A stretch of 57,244 nucleotides of DNA from assembly GCA_039801905.1 (NCBI GenBank), contig JBDRVQ010000009.1, forward strand, positions 1 through 57,244. The letters run 5' to 3'. Each line of letters opens with the position of its first letter. Position 1 is the stretch's first letter. Position numbers and translations under genes: made by a program. Below the pieces are notes generated by a model that worked only from the letters and a program-made list of their open reading frames with translations, was not told where the DNA came from and did no database searches. Source of the DNA: a candidate division WOR-3 bacterium (lineage in GTDB: Bacteria; Hydrothermota; Tepidihabitantia; Tepidihabitantales; JBDRVQ01). This document shows positions 47,001-56,008 of the stretch, piece by piece.

Positions 47001-48270
47001 GGGAAGATTTAATCTCTTTCCGGAGGTGATTTAGGAAGTGAAGATAGCCTTTCACCCTTACCCGGTATTTGCCGTTAAGTTCCTTCATCTCCAACACATT
47101 CCCGGACTCATAAATTTTAGAGAGGAGATCGCCCCGAGCGATGGGGATGGTGAATTGCTGAACTTTCAAGAAGGGCTTCATCTTCTCTTTAATTTTATCA
47201 AATAGCTCTTCCATCCCTTCCCCCGTGAGGGCGGAGATGAAGACCGCCTCTGGATAATTCTTCTTCAGCCGTTCTAATAAATAGCGCTCAAAGAGGATGT
47301 CAATCTTATTGAATACCCGAACGAGGTGCCTCTCCGATTTGCCTGCCCCTCCCGAAGATGGGCTCCAGGCACCAATCTCTTCTAAGGTCTTCTCCACCAC
47401 CTGAATCTTCTCGACCAAATCCTCGTTTGTGGCATCAATGATGTGCAAAATTAAGTCCGCCTCTCTAATTTCGTCCAAGGTTGCCTTGAAGGAGGCTAAA
47501 AGTTGCGGGGGTAAATCACGAATGAAGCCGATGGTATCGGTAATTAAGACCTTAATCCTTTTCTCAATCTCTAAGGTCTTCGTCTTGGGGTCAAGGGTGG
47601 AGAAGAGTTCCGGAGAAACTTTTACCCCGGCGTTGGTTAATCTGTTAAGTAAGGTTGACTTTCCGGCATTGGTGTAGCCGCAGAGGGCGATGCGAAAGAA
47701 TTTTTCCCGACTCTCCCTTTGAATATGTCTCTCTTTATCAATCTCTTTTAAGGACTTTTTTAAGATGGCGATGCGCGCCTTTATCCTTCTTTTATCCTCC
47801 TCCAATTTCTTCTCCCCCGGTCCTCTGGTGCCAATTCCCCCACCGAGGCGGGAGAGGGCAACTCCCTTTCCGGTGAGGTGGGATAAACGATATTGGAGTT
47901 GCGCCATCTCCACTTGTAAAGCGGACTCGGCGCTTCGGGCGTGGAGGGCAAAGATGTCAAGAATTAATGCCCGCCGGTCAATCACATCCACTCCCGTCTC
48001 CTGACGGATATTTCTCATTTGGGATGGGGTCAACTCCTCATCAAAAATTAAGAGGTGACACTGGTACTGCTGGCATAATTGTTTCAACTCCTCAATCTTC
48101 CCTTTACCCAGTAAGGTTCGGGGAGAAGGTTTTTCCCTTATCTGGAGAAATTTCCCCACCACCTCCCCGCCCGCGGTTTTGGTTAAAGCCTCCAATTCAG
48201 AAAGGGAATCAATCTTCCGCCAGCGCTCCCTTGGACTTTTGGCTAAACCGACCAGAATGACCCTTTCCAT
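46993..48270 (-). CDS. hflX: Ribosome-associated GTPase HflX
   Basis: A 425-residue GTPase that rescues or splits stalled ribosomes. The N-terminal domain is followed by the Gly-rich HflX signature GGIGTRGPGEKKLEEDKRRI near residue 145. The G domain has GYTNAGKST (G1), DTIGFIRDLP (G3) and NKID (G4). The C-terminal extension after about residue 370 is present. It lies one base after the CDP-alcohol phosphatidyltransferase gene. Confidence 0.95.
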   Translation of the reverse strand: MERVILVGLAKSPRERWRKIDSLSELEALTKTAGGEVVGKFLQIREKPSPRTLLGKGKIEELKQLCQQYQCHLLIFDEELTPSQMRNIRQETGVDVIDRRALILDIFALHARSAESALQVEMAQLQYRLSHLTGKGVALSRLGGGIGTRGPGEKKLEEDKRRIKARIAILKKSLKEIDKERHIQRESREKFFRIALCGYTNAGKSTLLNRLTNAGVKVSPELFSTLDPKTKTLEIEKRIKVLITDTIGFIRDLPPQLLASFKATLDEIREADLILHIIDATNEDLVEKIQVVEKTLEEIGAWSPSSGGAGKSERHLVRVFNKIDILFERYLLERLKKNYPEAVFISALTGEGMEELFDKIKEKMKPFLKVQQFTIPIARGDLLSKIYESGNVLEMKELNGKYRVRVKGYLHFLNHLRKEIKSSLD

Positions 48271-48271
48271 A

Positions 48272-48844
48272 TTATTTGACTTTATCTTTCCAGATATAGA
48301 TTATCCTCTCCAAGATGGTGAAAAAAGAGCCTAAGGAGAGGAAGAAGAGAAAGTAGGGGAAATAACGGGGGAAAAATAAGGAGCCGATGATGAGGAAGAA
48401 AAAGCGGACTGGTCTCTCAAATAAACCAATCCGACAACTTTTCCCAATTCCTTCGGCTCGGGCTCGGATGTAACTGACAAAGAAAGAGAGAGAGAGGGTG
48501 AGGAAAACAAGACCTTTCAGATAATCTTCTTGGTAGTGGAGAAAGAGGCCAAAAAAGATTAAGAATTCACTGAAGCGGTCAACCACCGAATCCAAAAAGG
48601 CTCCCCGAGAAGAGACGAGATGTCTCTCTCTTGCCACTTCCCCATCTAAGGTGTCAAGGAGACTAATTATGATGAGGGAGATGCCCCCAAGGAGGAAATT
48701 ACCCCGGGCAAAAAAGAATAAAGCAGGGGCCGCAAAAAGGAGCGAAAGAAAGGTGAGAAGGTTGGGAGGGACGGAGAGGAGGACAAGAATTTTTACCAAG
48801 GGAGTGAGGGGTCTTTTTAATTTTCTCTTTGTCTCCTCCCTCAT
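48272..48844 (-). CDS. CDP-alcohol phosphatidyltransferase
   Basis: A 190-residue membrane enzyme with about six hydrophobic segments. LDGEVARERHLVSSRGAFLD continuing to SVVDRF fits the family motif D-G-x2-A-R-x8-G-x3-D-x3-D. It transfers a CDP-linked diacylglycerol or alcohol group in phospholipid synthesis; phosphatidylglycerophosphate or phosphatidylinositol-phosphate synthase are candidates. It overlaps rsmI by four bases. Confidence 0.88.
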   Translation of the reverse strand: MREETKRKLKRPLTPLVKILVLLSVPPNLLTFLSLLFAAPALFFFARGNFLLGGISLIIISLLDTLDGEVARERHLVSSRGAFLDSVVDRFSEFLIFFGLFLHYQEDYLKGLVFLTLSLSFFVSYIRARAEGIGKSCRIGLFERPVRFFFLIIGSLFFPRYFPYFLFFLSLGSFFTILERIIYIWKDKVK

Positions 48845-49524
48845 TCCTTCTTCCCCGCCAGGACGATCACAATTTCTCCCTTAATTTTTTCTCGACTCTC
48901 TAAAACTTGAATTATTTCCGAGATTTTACCCCGGAGGATTTCTTCAAACTTTTTAGTCAGTTCCCGGGCGATCACACATTCCCTCTCCCCAAATATCTCC
49001 GCCATCGCCTTTAAGGTCTTCAAGAGGCGGGTCGGTGCCTCATAGAAGACCATAGTTCGCTCCTCATCCTTTAAAGCCAGCAATCTCTTTCTCTTTTTCC
49101 CCTCCCGATGGGAGAGGAAGCCTTCATAAACAAATCGGTCGCAGGGCAAACCGGAGACAACGAGCGCGGTGATGATGGCGGAAGGTCCGGGAAGGGGGAT
49201 CACTCTAATCCCCTCCCGCACACACTCCCGAATTAGATAGAATCCGGGATCAGAAATACCAGGGGTACCGGAATCGGAAACGAGACTCACCTTCTTCCCT
49301 CTTTTTAAGAAGGAGACGATCTCTGGTGTCCTCTCCCTTTTATTGTGATCGTGATAGGATAAGAGTCTCTTATTTTTAATCTGGTAGTGGTTAAGAAGAA
49401 TTAAGGTCCTTCGGGTATCTTCACAGACGATAAGGTCCGATTCTTTTAGTACCGCCAATGCCCTCAGGGTGATGTCGGAAAGGTTACCAATCGGGGTGGC
49501 GACGATATAAAGACCGGGTTCCAT
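48841..49524 (-). CDS. rsmI: 16S rRNA (cytidine-1402-2'-O)-methyltransferase
   Basis: A 227-residue enzyme of the tetrapyrrole-methylase fold. LYIVATPIGNLSDITLRAL at the N-terminus, VCEDTRRTLILLNHY, SDSGTPGISDPG and PGPSAIITALVVSGLP are the conserved RsmI blocks in order. It methylates the ribose of C1402 in the ribosomal P site. Starts one base before the folC stop region. Confidence 0.95.
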   Translation of the reverse strand: MEPGLYIVATPIGNLSDITLRALAVLKESDLIVCEDTRRTLILLNHYQIKNKRLLSYHDHNKRERTPEIVSFLKRGKKVSLVSDSGTPGISDPGFYLIRECVREGIRVIPLPGPSAIITALVVSGLPCDRFVYEGFLSHREGKKRKRLLALKDEERTMVFYEAPTRLLKTLKAMAEIFGERECVIARELTKKFEEILRGKISEIIQVLESREKIKGEIVIVLAGKKE

Positions 49525-49525
49525 T

Positions 49526-50821
49526 CTAAGATAAGATACCGGCGGGGCGATAGCCTAATGAATTCATCCCTTCTCCCACCACATAGAAAGAACCTGTGAT
49601 AACAACAATCTCTCTTTTCTGTTGGGCGAGGGCGGTTTTAATTGCTTGCCCCACACTCTTCTCGGTGGTGAATTTGATATTGAGTTTCTCCCCATAGGAG
49701 GCAAGGATCTCCCGGTTTAATGCCCGGGGATGCCTTGCCTGGGTAAACACAAAAGAGGAGCCGACATCGGAAAGGATTTTTAACATCTCCTCCACTTTTT
49801 TATCCCGGGCGACACCGAAGACGAAAATCGCCTTCTTCTTAAAGATATCTTTAAGCACATCCCTTAAAGCCAAACAGGAGTCGGGATTATGGGCACAATC
49901 AACCATAATCTCTGGGTGTTGGGAGATTAACTCGCAACGCGCTGGCACATAGACATTAGCCAGACCATCCCCAATCTTTTCCCAGGTTATTCTCTCATCA
50001 CCAACTTTTATCCGCGCCAATGCCGATAAGACCAATTCTAAATTTTCAACCTGGTGCCTGCCCAAAAGGGGTAAAAAGAAGGGATGGGGGTTCTTTTTTA
50101 TCTTAAATTGACTCCCCGCTTTGGTGAGGCGTAAACTTTTTAGACTTATCAAATTTTCCGTTATCACCTCACTCTCCTTTTCCCGAGCGGTTTTTTTTAT
50201 CACCGCCAAGACCTCCGGTTTTTGCTGGAAGGTGATAACTAAGGAATTGGGATGGATGATGCCTGCCTTCTCTTTGGCAATGGAGAGGAGATCTTCTCCT
50301 AAGAGTTCGGTGTGGTCAAAACCAATCCGGGTGATGATGGCGAGACGGGGGGAGACGACATTCGTCGCATCTAACCGGCCACCCAAGCCCACCTCCAAGA
50401 CTGTCCATTCTACCTTTTCTCTTAAAAAATACAAAAAGGCGATAGCGGTTAATGTCTCAAAAAAGGTGAGGCGATATTTTTTCACCTTCGGGAGGAGGGA
50501 AGAGAGGATTTGACAGAAATCCTTCTTGGAAATCATCTGACCCGAAATTCGGATCCGTTCCCGCCAGGAGAGGAGATGGGGAGAAGTGAAGAGACCGGTC
50601 TTTATCCCGCAGGCACTCAAAGCACTGGCGAGCATCGTGGCGGTGGAACCTTTGCCTTTGGTGCCGGCGATTAAGACCACATTACTTAATTTCTCTTGGG
50701 GAGAAGAGATTTCCCTTAGGAAACTCTTAAACCTCTCCAACTTAAAATCTTGATATTTCGCCTTATCCCTTTCATAACTGATTAAGGAATAGAGAAGGCG
50801 TTCCGCCTCACGGTAGTTCAT
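49526..50821 (-). CDS. folC: Folylpolyglutamate / dihydrofolate synthase
   Basis: A 431-residue Mur-ligase-family enzyme that adds glutamate to folates. ATP-binding loop VAGTKGKGSTATMLA near residue 50, folate-loop SPHLLSWRERIRI near 79, VLEVGLGGRLDATNVV near 140 and FDHTELLG follow the FolC order; VDCAHNPDS is in the C-terminal domain. Slightly shorter than some homologues but complete. It lies 48 bases downstream of tRNA-Asp and may share its transcript. Confidence 0.93.
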   Translation of the reverse strand: MNYREAERLLYSLISYERDKAKYQDFKLERFKSFLREISSPQEKLSNVVLIAGTKGKGSTATMLASALSACGIKTGLFTSPHLLSWRERIRISGQMISKKDFCQILSSLLPKVKKYRLTFFETLTAIAFLYFLREKVEWTVLEVGLGGRLDATNVVSPRLAIITRIGFDHTELLGEDLLSIAKEKAGIIHPNSLVITFQQKPEVLAVIKKTAREKESEVITENLISLKSLRLTKAGSQFKIKKNPHPFFLPLLGRHQVENLELVLSALARIKVGDERITWEKIGDGLANVYVPARCELISQHPEIMVDCAHNPDSCLALRDVLKDIFKKKAIFVFGVARDKKVEEMLKILSDVGSSFVFTQARHPRALNREILASYGEKLNIKFTTEKSVGQAIKTALAQQKREIVVITGSFYVVGEGMNSLGYRPAGILS

Positions 50822-50869
50822 TTCCCACAGGCATTTTCTCTCTAATTTTCGCCTTTCCTCTATAAAATA

Positions 50870-50945
50870 CGGGCCCGACCGGATTTGAACCGGCGCTCTT
50901 CGCCGTGACAGGGCGACGTGTTAAACCAGGCTACACTACGGGCCC
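50870..50945 (-). tRNA. tRNA-Asp (GTC)
   Basis: On the minus strand the 76-base cloverleaf is complete: acceptor GGGCCCG pairs with CGGGCCC, D-arm GTGTAGCCTGGTTTAACAC, anticodon stem TCGCC/GGCGA with loop CTGTCAC (anticodon GTC), and T-arm GCCGGTTCAAATCCGGT. Discriminator base is G, as expected for Asp. The CCA end is not encoded; bases TAT follow. The GUC anticodon is a substrate for the Tgt encoded in this window. Confidence 0.95.
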
Positions 50946-50954
50946 GATTCTTCT

Positions 50955-50982
50955 ATTTTACCAATTAAATTAAAAAAGTCAA
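50955..50982 (-). promoter_or_regulatory. Promoter of the tRNA-Asp - folC unit
   Basis: Minus strand TTGACT (50977-50982), 16-base spacer, TAAAAT (50955-50960), nine bases before the tRNA 5' end. The genes folC, rsmI, phosphatidyltransferase and hflX follow with tiny gaps, so they may be read from here. Confidence 0.7.
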
Positions 50983-51006
50983 CTTAGCGTTCACTCGGTT
51001 ATAACA

Positions 51007-51120
51007 ATGCCAAAAGAAGTATACAAGATGAAAATTAAACGGTCAATAATTAAAGTTAATACCCAAAATTATCATTCCGCATCAAAAAGAGAAAACAGAA
51101 ATCCTTAATGAATTAGTCTA
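51007..51120 (+). pseudogene. Decayed transposase N-terminus
   Basis: Translates as MPKEVYKMKIKRSIIKVN followed by TQNYHSASKR, near-identical to the first 30 residues of the transposase at 1-181. A one-base deletion near 51091 then shifts the frame, and similarity resumes briefly (ATCCTTAATGAATTAGT). Nothing transposase-like follows directly; element D begins about 65 bases on. Confidence 0.8.
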
Positions 51121-51186
51121 AAAGATGGGACCAAACCCTCCTAAAATAAATAAGTTATTATAAATCAAGGGCTTATAAAAAGGGGA

Positions 51187-51635
51187 GAAATTTAGTGTCC
51201 AATTTTGAAGGATATTTCCGTATTTATTATAGAGGGCTATGAAGAAGTTAATTAAAGATTTTGCCTTTTCAGAGTTATCCGCCTGGGGCGGATTTATAAT
51301 TATCAGAAGAGAGATTGAGGAGGTGTTATCGGGTAATTAGTCCTTAACGAAAATGGCATTAAGCGTGAGATCTTTATCAGAAAGGAGGGGTTTATCTTTA
51401 TAAAAAGGGGTGTAGCATACAGGGGATGGTATCGGGGATTTAACAGAAGAGATAATAGAAGTTCTAAGAAAAGGCTTAATTTTGGATTTAATCGGAGATT
51501 TAATAAAGGGTTTAATTAAAAATTTAATAAATAGTCTAAAAGATGGTATAAAGAGAGGGATAAATAGAAGCCTAAATTAGGGTATAATCCCAAGCCTAAT
51601 TAAGGGTTTAATCCGAAGTCTAAATGGGAGCCCAA
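51187..51635 (+). repeat. Dispersed repeat element D (full-length copy)
   Basis: Block GAAATTTAGTGTC (51187-51199), 14 bases, ATTTCCG (51214-51220), then a short frame, AAAGGAGGGG (51381-51390), the 30-base head (51408-51437) and 12-base units to about 51635. The spacing between block and head, about 210 bases, is close to that of element A. The (G/S)-L-I-x frame runs about 50 codons and is stopped by TAG 51578 although the repeat carries on, which argues against protein coding. It abuts the truncated LVIVD gene. Confidence 0.78.
51239..51340 (+). other. Short reading frame inside element D (33 residues)
   Basis: ATG 51239 to TAG 51340 encodes MKKLIKDFAFSELSAWGG and onward to REIEEVLSGN. The end matches the short frame of element A (EIREALSDK) at the same place. 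No clear ribosome site is seen. Translation unproven. Confidence 0.3.
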
Positions 51636-52246
51636 TAAAGAATGGAAGAAAAGCAGAGAGAAAGGAGGCAAATACTGGTCCCTGACACCTTGCCGCTAAC
51701 CGCGGGCAGGAACAGGATGTTGCGGAAAATCGTGGCTGAAGGTGTTTGGCGTTGCGCCTTCCTCAATCCCCCATAGAACTCAATCACTCGCAGACGAGCA
51801 TCGTAGTTTGCGACATAGGCATATTTTCCAACAACCGCCACACCAAAAGCATAACCTGGGGTATTGTAGCGACTCAGAAAGGCTAGTGTTGCAGGGTTTC
51901 CAGCATCCCGGATTTCAAGACCTGCCTGTCCCGCGGCGATGAAGAGCCTGTTGGATTGATACCAGATACCCTGGACAAATCCCCGAGTGTGAATCGCCAC
52001 AGATCTTTTTCTCGGTTGAGATGGATTGGAGAGATTGATGAGATAGGTCCCACAACCAGAACCCAAAAATGCTAAATTCCGGTTCGGGTCAAGTGCCACC
52101 GCATAAGAAGAGCCAAAGGGCCGGGAACCAATCTCCCGGCAGTTTAGCGAGTCAGCAAACATACTGGCAAAGGTGAGAGAGAAGTAAACCAAAACCCTTC
52201 TTTGTATTAAACCATTTTCCTTTGCCAAACGGCATACTAATATCAC
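51620..52246 (-). pseudogene. LVIVD-repeat secreted protein, truncated
   Basis: About 208 codons. Repeats such as SSYAVALDPNRNLAFLG, GFVQGIWYQSNRLFIAAG and YAFGVAVVGKYAYVANYD are typical LVIVD propeller blades; intact proteins have more of them. RRVLVYFSLTFASMFA is a signal peptide, so the true start is around 52206, not the ATG at 52246, which lies in transposase-derived sequence. TPSATIFRNILFLP near the end looks like the beginning of a C-terminal sorting-type domain that is cut off where element D ends. Probably inactivated by insertion or deletion. Confidence 0.65.
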
Positions 52247-52460
52247 CTATGTCAACCCTACGGTTTTCATCCGGGATGTTGATAATAGCGGTGAGTTTAT
52301 TAATAATGCTTTTGTTTAATGCCCCTTATGTGGAAAGTCACATTGGACAATGGTTCGGTCTTATGTTGGTTATCGGCGGTATGATACCGAAGAGGAATAT
52401 GAAATTTTAGTCGGATTTTGCGGGCAGCGGATAAGATTCTATTTTGATGAAAGGCGCTGA
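52226..52460 (+). pseudogene. Decayed transposase C-terminus
   Basis: Frame one reads VFIRDVDNSGEFINNAFV and then stops (TAA 52317). Frame two continues CPLCGKSHWTMVRSYVGYR, then RYDTEEEYEIL and a stop at 52458. DxxNSGEFINN matches the second catalytic block (DNGSEFIN) of rve-type transposases, and VRxxVGYxRYDTEEE is their usual C-terminal block. With the N-terminal remnant at 51007 it may represent one old insertion sequence whose middle has been replaced. Confidence 0.68.
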
Positions 52461-52492
52461 GCGTTTCGGGATAAAGAGGGAATTTTCTTCTC

Positions 52493-52909
52493 CTAAAACC
52501 GACCTAATAGGTTAAAAATTTGGGTGAAGGAGAGGCCAATCGCTAAAATTATAGGCCAGGGATGGAGGGTGGCGGTAGTGGATTCAACCCTCTTGTAGCG
52601 GGAGATAATTGTCTTCTTTTGACTTCTTATTATTCCCAAGACCGCACCGATTAAAGAGAGTAAAAAGATTAACCAGGAGAGACCCAAATAGCCGGGAATT
52701 TTTATCCGGAGGCGCCGGAGGGAGGGGAAAGATAAGAGGCCGATTAAGAAGACGACTAAGATGAGGGAGAAGAAGATGATGCCGAGGATCTGATGCCTTT
52801 TGCGGGGAAAGGTCCACATCCCGGCCCGGCTCATTCCGAGCCAGGCGTTATAGATACCAATCACCGCCGCACTGATCAAAAGGATAAGTTGAATAATTAA
52901 GATAACCAT
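52493..52909 (-). CDS. Small four-helix membrane protein, unknown function
   Basis: A 138-residue protein with four hydrophobic segments. Between the first and second is GMSRAGMWTFPRKRHQILG, and before the fourth TATLHPWPIILAIG; the His residues could bind haem as in cytochrome b561-like proteins, but that is a guess. I start at ATG 52909, five bases after the -10 box; the ATG at 52912 is only two bases after it. Transcribed alone. Confidence 0.6.
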   Translation of the reverse strand: MVILIIQLILLISAAVIGIYNAWLGMSRAGMWTFPRKRHQILGIIFFSLILVVFLIGLLSFPSLRRLRIKIPGYLGLSWLIFLLSLIGAVLGIIRSQKKTIISRYKRVESTTATLHPWPIILAIGLSFTQIFNLLGRF

Positions 52910-52914
52910 CATTC

Positions 52915-52942
52915 ATATTAAAGGAAAAAAGGGGAATGTCAA
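52915..52942 (-). promoter_or_regulatory. Promoter of the four-helix membrane protein
   Basis: Minus strand TTGACA (52937-52942), 16-base spacer, TAATAT (52915-52920). The box is five bases before ATG 52909; leaderless type. Confidence 0.7.
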
Positions 52943-53095
52943 GTCTTCAATAGGGGGAGGGCGAGGCCCAGTCTTTTCTTTAAGATTTCACTTTTAATTA
53001 GACCTCCAATTTTTCACCCGATTTTTTTCTCATATCTCCTCCGGTAAGATTATGCCAAAAATGGACATTAAATTTTTTTAAGGACTTATTTTATA

Positions 53096-53124
53096 TTGAC
53101 AATTGTTTACCTTATTATTATCAT
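53096..53124 (+). promoter_or_regulatory. Promoter of the cstA-arsA operon
   Basis: TTGACA (53096-53101), 17-base spacer, TATCAT (53119-53124). Six bases separate it from ATG 53131 with no Shine-Dalgarno site, so leaderless translation is expected. Only weak AT-rich sequence lies between it and the gene at 52909. Confidence 0.75.
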
Positions 53125-53130
53125 AAAAAG

Positions 53131-54795
53131 ATGAACTCGGTATTCGTGATAATTTTGGGGATAATTGTTTATTATCTGGGAGTTCAAATCTATGCCAAAT
53201 TCTACGACCAAAAGGTAATCAAGACCGACCCGAAAAGGGCAACTCCCGCCCGGCTCTATGCGGACGGGGTTGACTTTTTACCAACATCCAGAAATATCCT
53301 CTTTGGCTATCAGTTTAAGTCAATCGCCGGCGCGGCACCAGTTTTAGGTCCAATCATCGCTATCAAGTGGGGTTGGCTGCCTGCTCTTTTATGGATTCTT
53401 TTGGGTACATTCTTTATCGGTTGGATTCAGGATTACACCTCAGCGATTGTCTCAATGCGCTCCGATGGGATGACCTTTGGCGGTATCTCTTATTCTTTGA
53501 TCTCTTCCCGGGCAAGGGTGATTTTACTATCTTTTATCTACTTCTATCTTTTGCTTATCGCCAGTGCCTTCACCAATGTCGTTGCGGTCTTTCTTTCTAA
53601 GAATCCGAATATCCCTTTGTCAATTATCTTTTTGGCTTTCGCGGGTATTTTAGTTGGCTTTCTCATCTATTATGGTCGGTTAAACCTGATTCTTGTGACA
53701 ATTGTTGGCCTTTTCATCTTTTACCTTTCGCTTTTTCTGGGAGCAAAAATCCCCTTGGCTTTAAATAACCCCTTTGCCAATAAGATGCTCTGGTTAGCCT
53801 TTGCCTTAATCTTTTCTTTTTTCGGTTCGGTCTTACCCATTTGGGTCTTTGTCCAACCAATCAATTATTTAAGTTTTTATATCATCCTCTTTGGGATGGT
53901 GGGAGCGGTTTTGGGGATTTTTATCGGTCGTCCCAATTTTTCTGCTCCACCCTTTACCAATTTTCAGGCAGAAGGTTTACCCCTCTGGCCTATGCTTTTT
54001 GTCACCATCGCCTGCGGTGCCATTTCTGGTTGGCACTCCAATGTCTCCTCCACCGGAACATCAAGGCAATTGGAAAAGGAGACCGATACCCGAGCCGTGA
54101 CCGCTGGGGCGATGTTTTTAGAGATGATTTTGGCTTTAATCGCCTTGATTATCGTCAGTATTACTAAGGCCCGGGGGAGTTGGGATTCCTTATTCGGTGA
54201 GGGGTTAGATTTGGTCTTCTCTTATCTCGGATTGCCGAAGGGTTGGGGGAAATCTTACGGACCGGTGATGATTGTTATCTTAGCCATCACCATTCTCCAT
54301 TTGGTAATTCGCTTTATGCGGATTGCCACCAATGAACTTTTGGGTAAGAAAATTCCTGCTCTTAAAGACCCAGTCTTAGGAACAGTGATTGCCATCATCT
54401 TCTCTTTCGTCTTAGTTTATACCGGTAGTTTCAATTACATCTGGGTTTTATTCGGTTCTGCCAATCAGTTGATGGCCAGTTTAGCCCTTTTAATCGCTTC
54501 GGTCTGGCTTGTCTCCCAAAGAAAACCAACCGCTTTCACATTTTATCCAATGGTCTTTATGTATCTGACGACGATGAGCGCTTTAATCTATACGAGCATT
54601 TCGGTTCTGAGGCAGGCGATAACCGGCTTGGATTTAACCGGTAAACCACTGCCCACAAGTTCAGTGATTGGCAACTATTTTGCTGGCCTTATCGGTTTAA
54701 TCTTATTTTTTGCCGCCCTCATTTTGGCTTATGATGGCTTAAAGGCTTATATAAGATATGGGAGGGGAAATGGAAAAGAAGAAGGGAATTTTTAA
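53131..54795 (+). CDS. cstA: CstA-family transporter (carbon starvation protein A)
   Basis: A 554-residue membrane protein with about fourteen or more hydrophobic segments. GYQFKSIAGAAPVLGPIIA near residue 57, WIQDYTSAIVSMRSDGMT near 98 and SNVSSTGTSRQLEKETD near 307 are strong CstA signatures. E. coli CstA, about 700 residues, takes up pyruvate and peptides during starvation; this shorter form may do the same. It heads a four-gene operon: the next gene starts inside its last codons. No two-component regulator is present. Confidence 0.93.
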   Translation: MNSVFVIILGIIVYYLGVQIYAKFYDQKVIKTDPKRATPARLYADGVDFLPTSRNILFGYQFKSIAGAAPVLGPIIAIKWGWLPALLWILLGTFFIGWIQDYTSAIVSMRSDGMTFGGISYSLISSRARVILLSFIYFYLLLIASAFTNVVAVFLSKNPNIPLSIIFLAFAGILVGFLIYYGRLNLILVTIVGLFIFYLSLFLGAKIPLALNNPFANKMLWLAFALIFSFFGSVLPIWVFVQPINYLSFYIILFGMVGAVLGIFIGRPNFSAPPFTNFQAEGLPLWPMLFVTIACGAISGWHSNVSSTGTSRQLEKETDTRAVTAGAMFLEMILALIALIIVSITKARGSWDSLFGEGLDLVFSYLGLPKGWGKSYGPVMIVILAITILHLVIRFMRIATNELLGKKIPALKDPVLGTVIAIIFSFVLVYTGSFNYIWVLFGSANQLMASLALLIASVWLVSQRKPTAFTFYPMVFMYLTTMSALIYTSISVLRQAITGLDLTGKPLPTSSVIGNYFAGLIGLILFFAALILAYDGLKAYIRYGRGNGKEEGNF

Positions 54796-55030
54796 GTCCT
54801 TAAAGGAGTTTATTTATGGGATGGCGGCTCACGATACCGCCCGTTTTGCCTTAAAGACCAGAGGCAGTATGGAGCATCTCTTTATCTTAATCACGATGGG
54901 GGATATGCTGGGCGTTCCGATTTTACCTCCTTATTATTCTTTAAGGCTTCTTCCCTATTGCATCCCCCAGATTGCCACTTGGAAACGAAGGATGCTTCGG
55001 GAAAAGGATTTCACCGATACCTTGGCTTAA
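54770..55030 (+). CDS. Small conserved-looking protein between CstA and ArsA-type ATPases
   Basis: An 86-residue protein. FIYGMAAHDTARFALKTR near the N-terminus and HLFILITMGDMLGVPILPP in the middle give one amphipathic and one hydrophobic segment, with a basic C-terminus (ATWKRRMLREKDF). It may lie at the membrane. I recall a small-protein family (named cory-CC-star) reported beside CstA-like and ArsA-like genes, but this one has a single Cys, so I do not assign it. ATG 54770 follows GGGAGGGG; it overlaps cstA by 26 bases and abuts the next start. Confidence 0.7.
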   Translation: MEKKKGIFKSLKEFIYGMAAHDTARFALKTRGSMEHLFILITMGDMLGVPILPPYYSLRLLPYCIPQIATWKRRMLREKDFTDTLA

Positions 55031-56008
55031 ATGACCTTAAAGGAGTCTTTTCTAAATAATCCGAATCGCAAGTATATTATGTTTGGGGGTAAGGGCGGTT
55101 TGGGTAAGACAACCTTCTCCGCGGCGACTGCCTTCTGGTTGGCAAAGAGGGGTTTTAAGGTCTTAATCTTTTCGGTTGATCCCCAGGCATCCCTTTCCGA
55201 TATCTTCCAAAGGGATATCTTTGGTAAGGATGCCCAAGAGATTATCCCCAATCTCTTTGCCCAGGAGATTGATGCCGATAGAAGGATTAAGGAGTATCAA
55301 GATGAGATAAGGAATAAGATTCGGGAGAAGTACGGTTTGGAGGAAATTCCCGAAGAGATTGAAAGTTATATTCAGGCGGCATCCGCGGAACCGGCGATGG
55401 AGGAGAGTGCCATCTTTGATGCGGTGGTGGATATCGTTAACACCACCGATTTTGATTACTACATCTACGATTTAGTTCCCTTAGGTCATGCCCTATATTA
55501 TCTGGCGATGAGTTCTATCTATGACCAATGGATAAATAAGATTACCTCTTTAAGGGAGGAGATGCAAAGATACGAGAAGGTTATTGCGAAGATGAAAAGC
55601 GAAGAGGTGAAGGAAGAAGATGAGATTTTACAGGAGTTAGAATACATTAAGAGACGAATCAATCTCGCCTCCAAGATCTTTACCGATAAAGAGAAGACCG
55701 CCTTCTTCTTTGTTCTCACCCCGGAGGAGATGAGTATTATTGATACGGAAAAAGCAGCCAATTTATTCTCCCGTTACGGCGTGCCGATAACCGGTTTTAT
55801 CGTCAATCGGGTCTTACCACAGGAATTAAAAAAAGGTAATATTCCAGAATATTTGAAAAACCGCATTATTGCCCAAGAGAGACCTTTAGCGAAAATAAGA
55901 GAGAAATTCGGGAAAGAGGTCTTGGGTTGGATTCCAGAATTGGAGCGGGACATTACCGGCTTAGAGATGATTGAAAGGATGGCAAGAATAATGTTTGGCG
56001 ATGATTAA
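55031..56008 (+). CDS. ArsA/GET3-family ATPase, first paralogue
   Basis: A 325-residue ATPase of the ArsA/Get3 class, which act as dimers in metalloid export or tail-anchored protein delivery. P-loop FGGKGGLGKTT is near residue 18 and SVDPQASLSDIF is the switch I region (usually STDPAHSLSD). The later DTAPTGH-type motif reads YDLVPLGHALYYL, so TAPT is lost while GH remains. No metal-binding Cys cluster of ArsA is seen. ATG directly follows the TAA of the small gene. The pairing with the next gene suggests a heterodimer. Confidence 0.88.
   Translation: MTLKESFLNNPNRKYIMFGGKGGLGKTTFSAATAFWLAKRGFKVLIFSVDPQASLSDIFQRDIFGKDAQEIIPNLFAQEIDADRRIKEYQDEIRNKIREKYGLEEIPEEIESYIQAASAEPAMEESAIFDAVVDIVNTTDFDYYIYDLVPLGHALYYLAMSSIYDQWINKITSLREEMQRYEKVIAKMKSEEVKEEDEILQELEYIKRRINLASKIFTDKEKTAFFFVLTPEEMSIIDTEKAANLFSRYGVPITGFIVNRVLPQELKKGNIPEYLKNRIIAQERPLAKIREKFGKEVLGWIPELERDITGLEMIERMARIMFGDD

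Noticed and set aside
26571-51184. Apparent similarity between the AT-rich spacer beside element B and sequence upstream of element D
   Set aside because: Both are very AT-rich and partly palindromic, so matches in either orientation are expected by chance.
52222-52410. 62-residue plus-strand frame
   Set aside because: It is a third frame through the decayed transposase C-terminus; the family motifs are in the other two frames.
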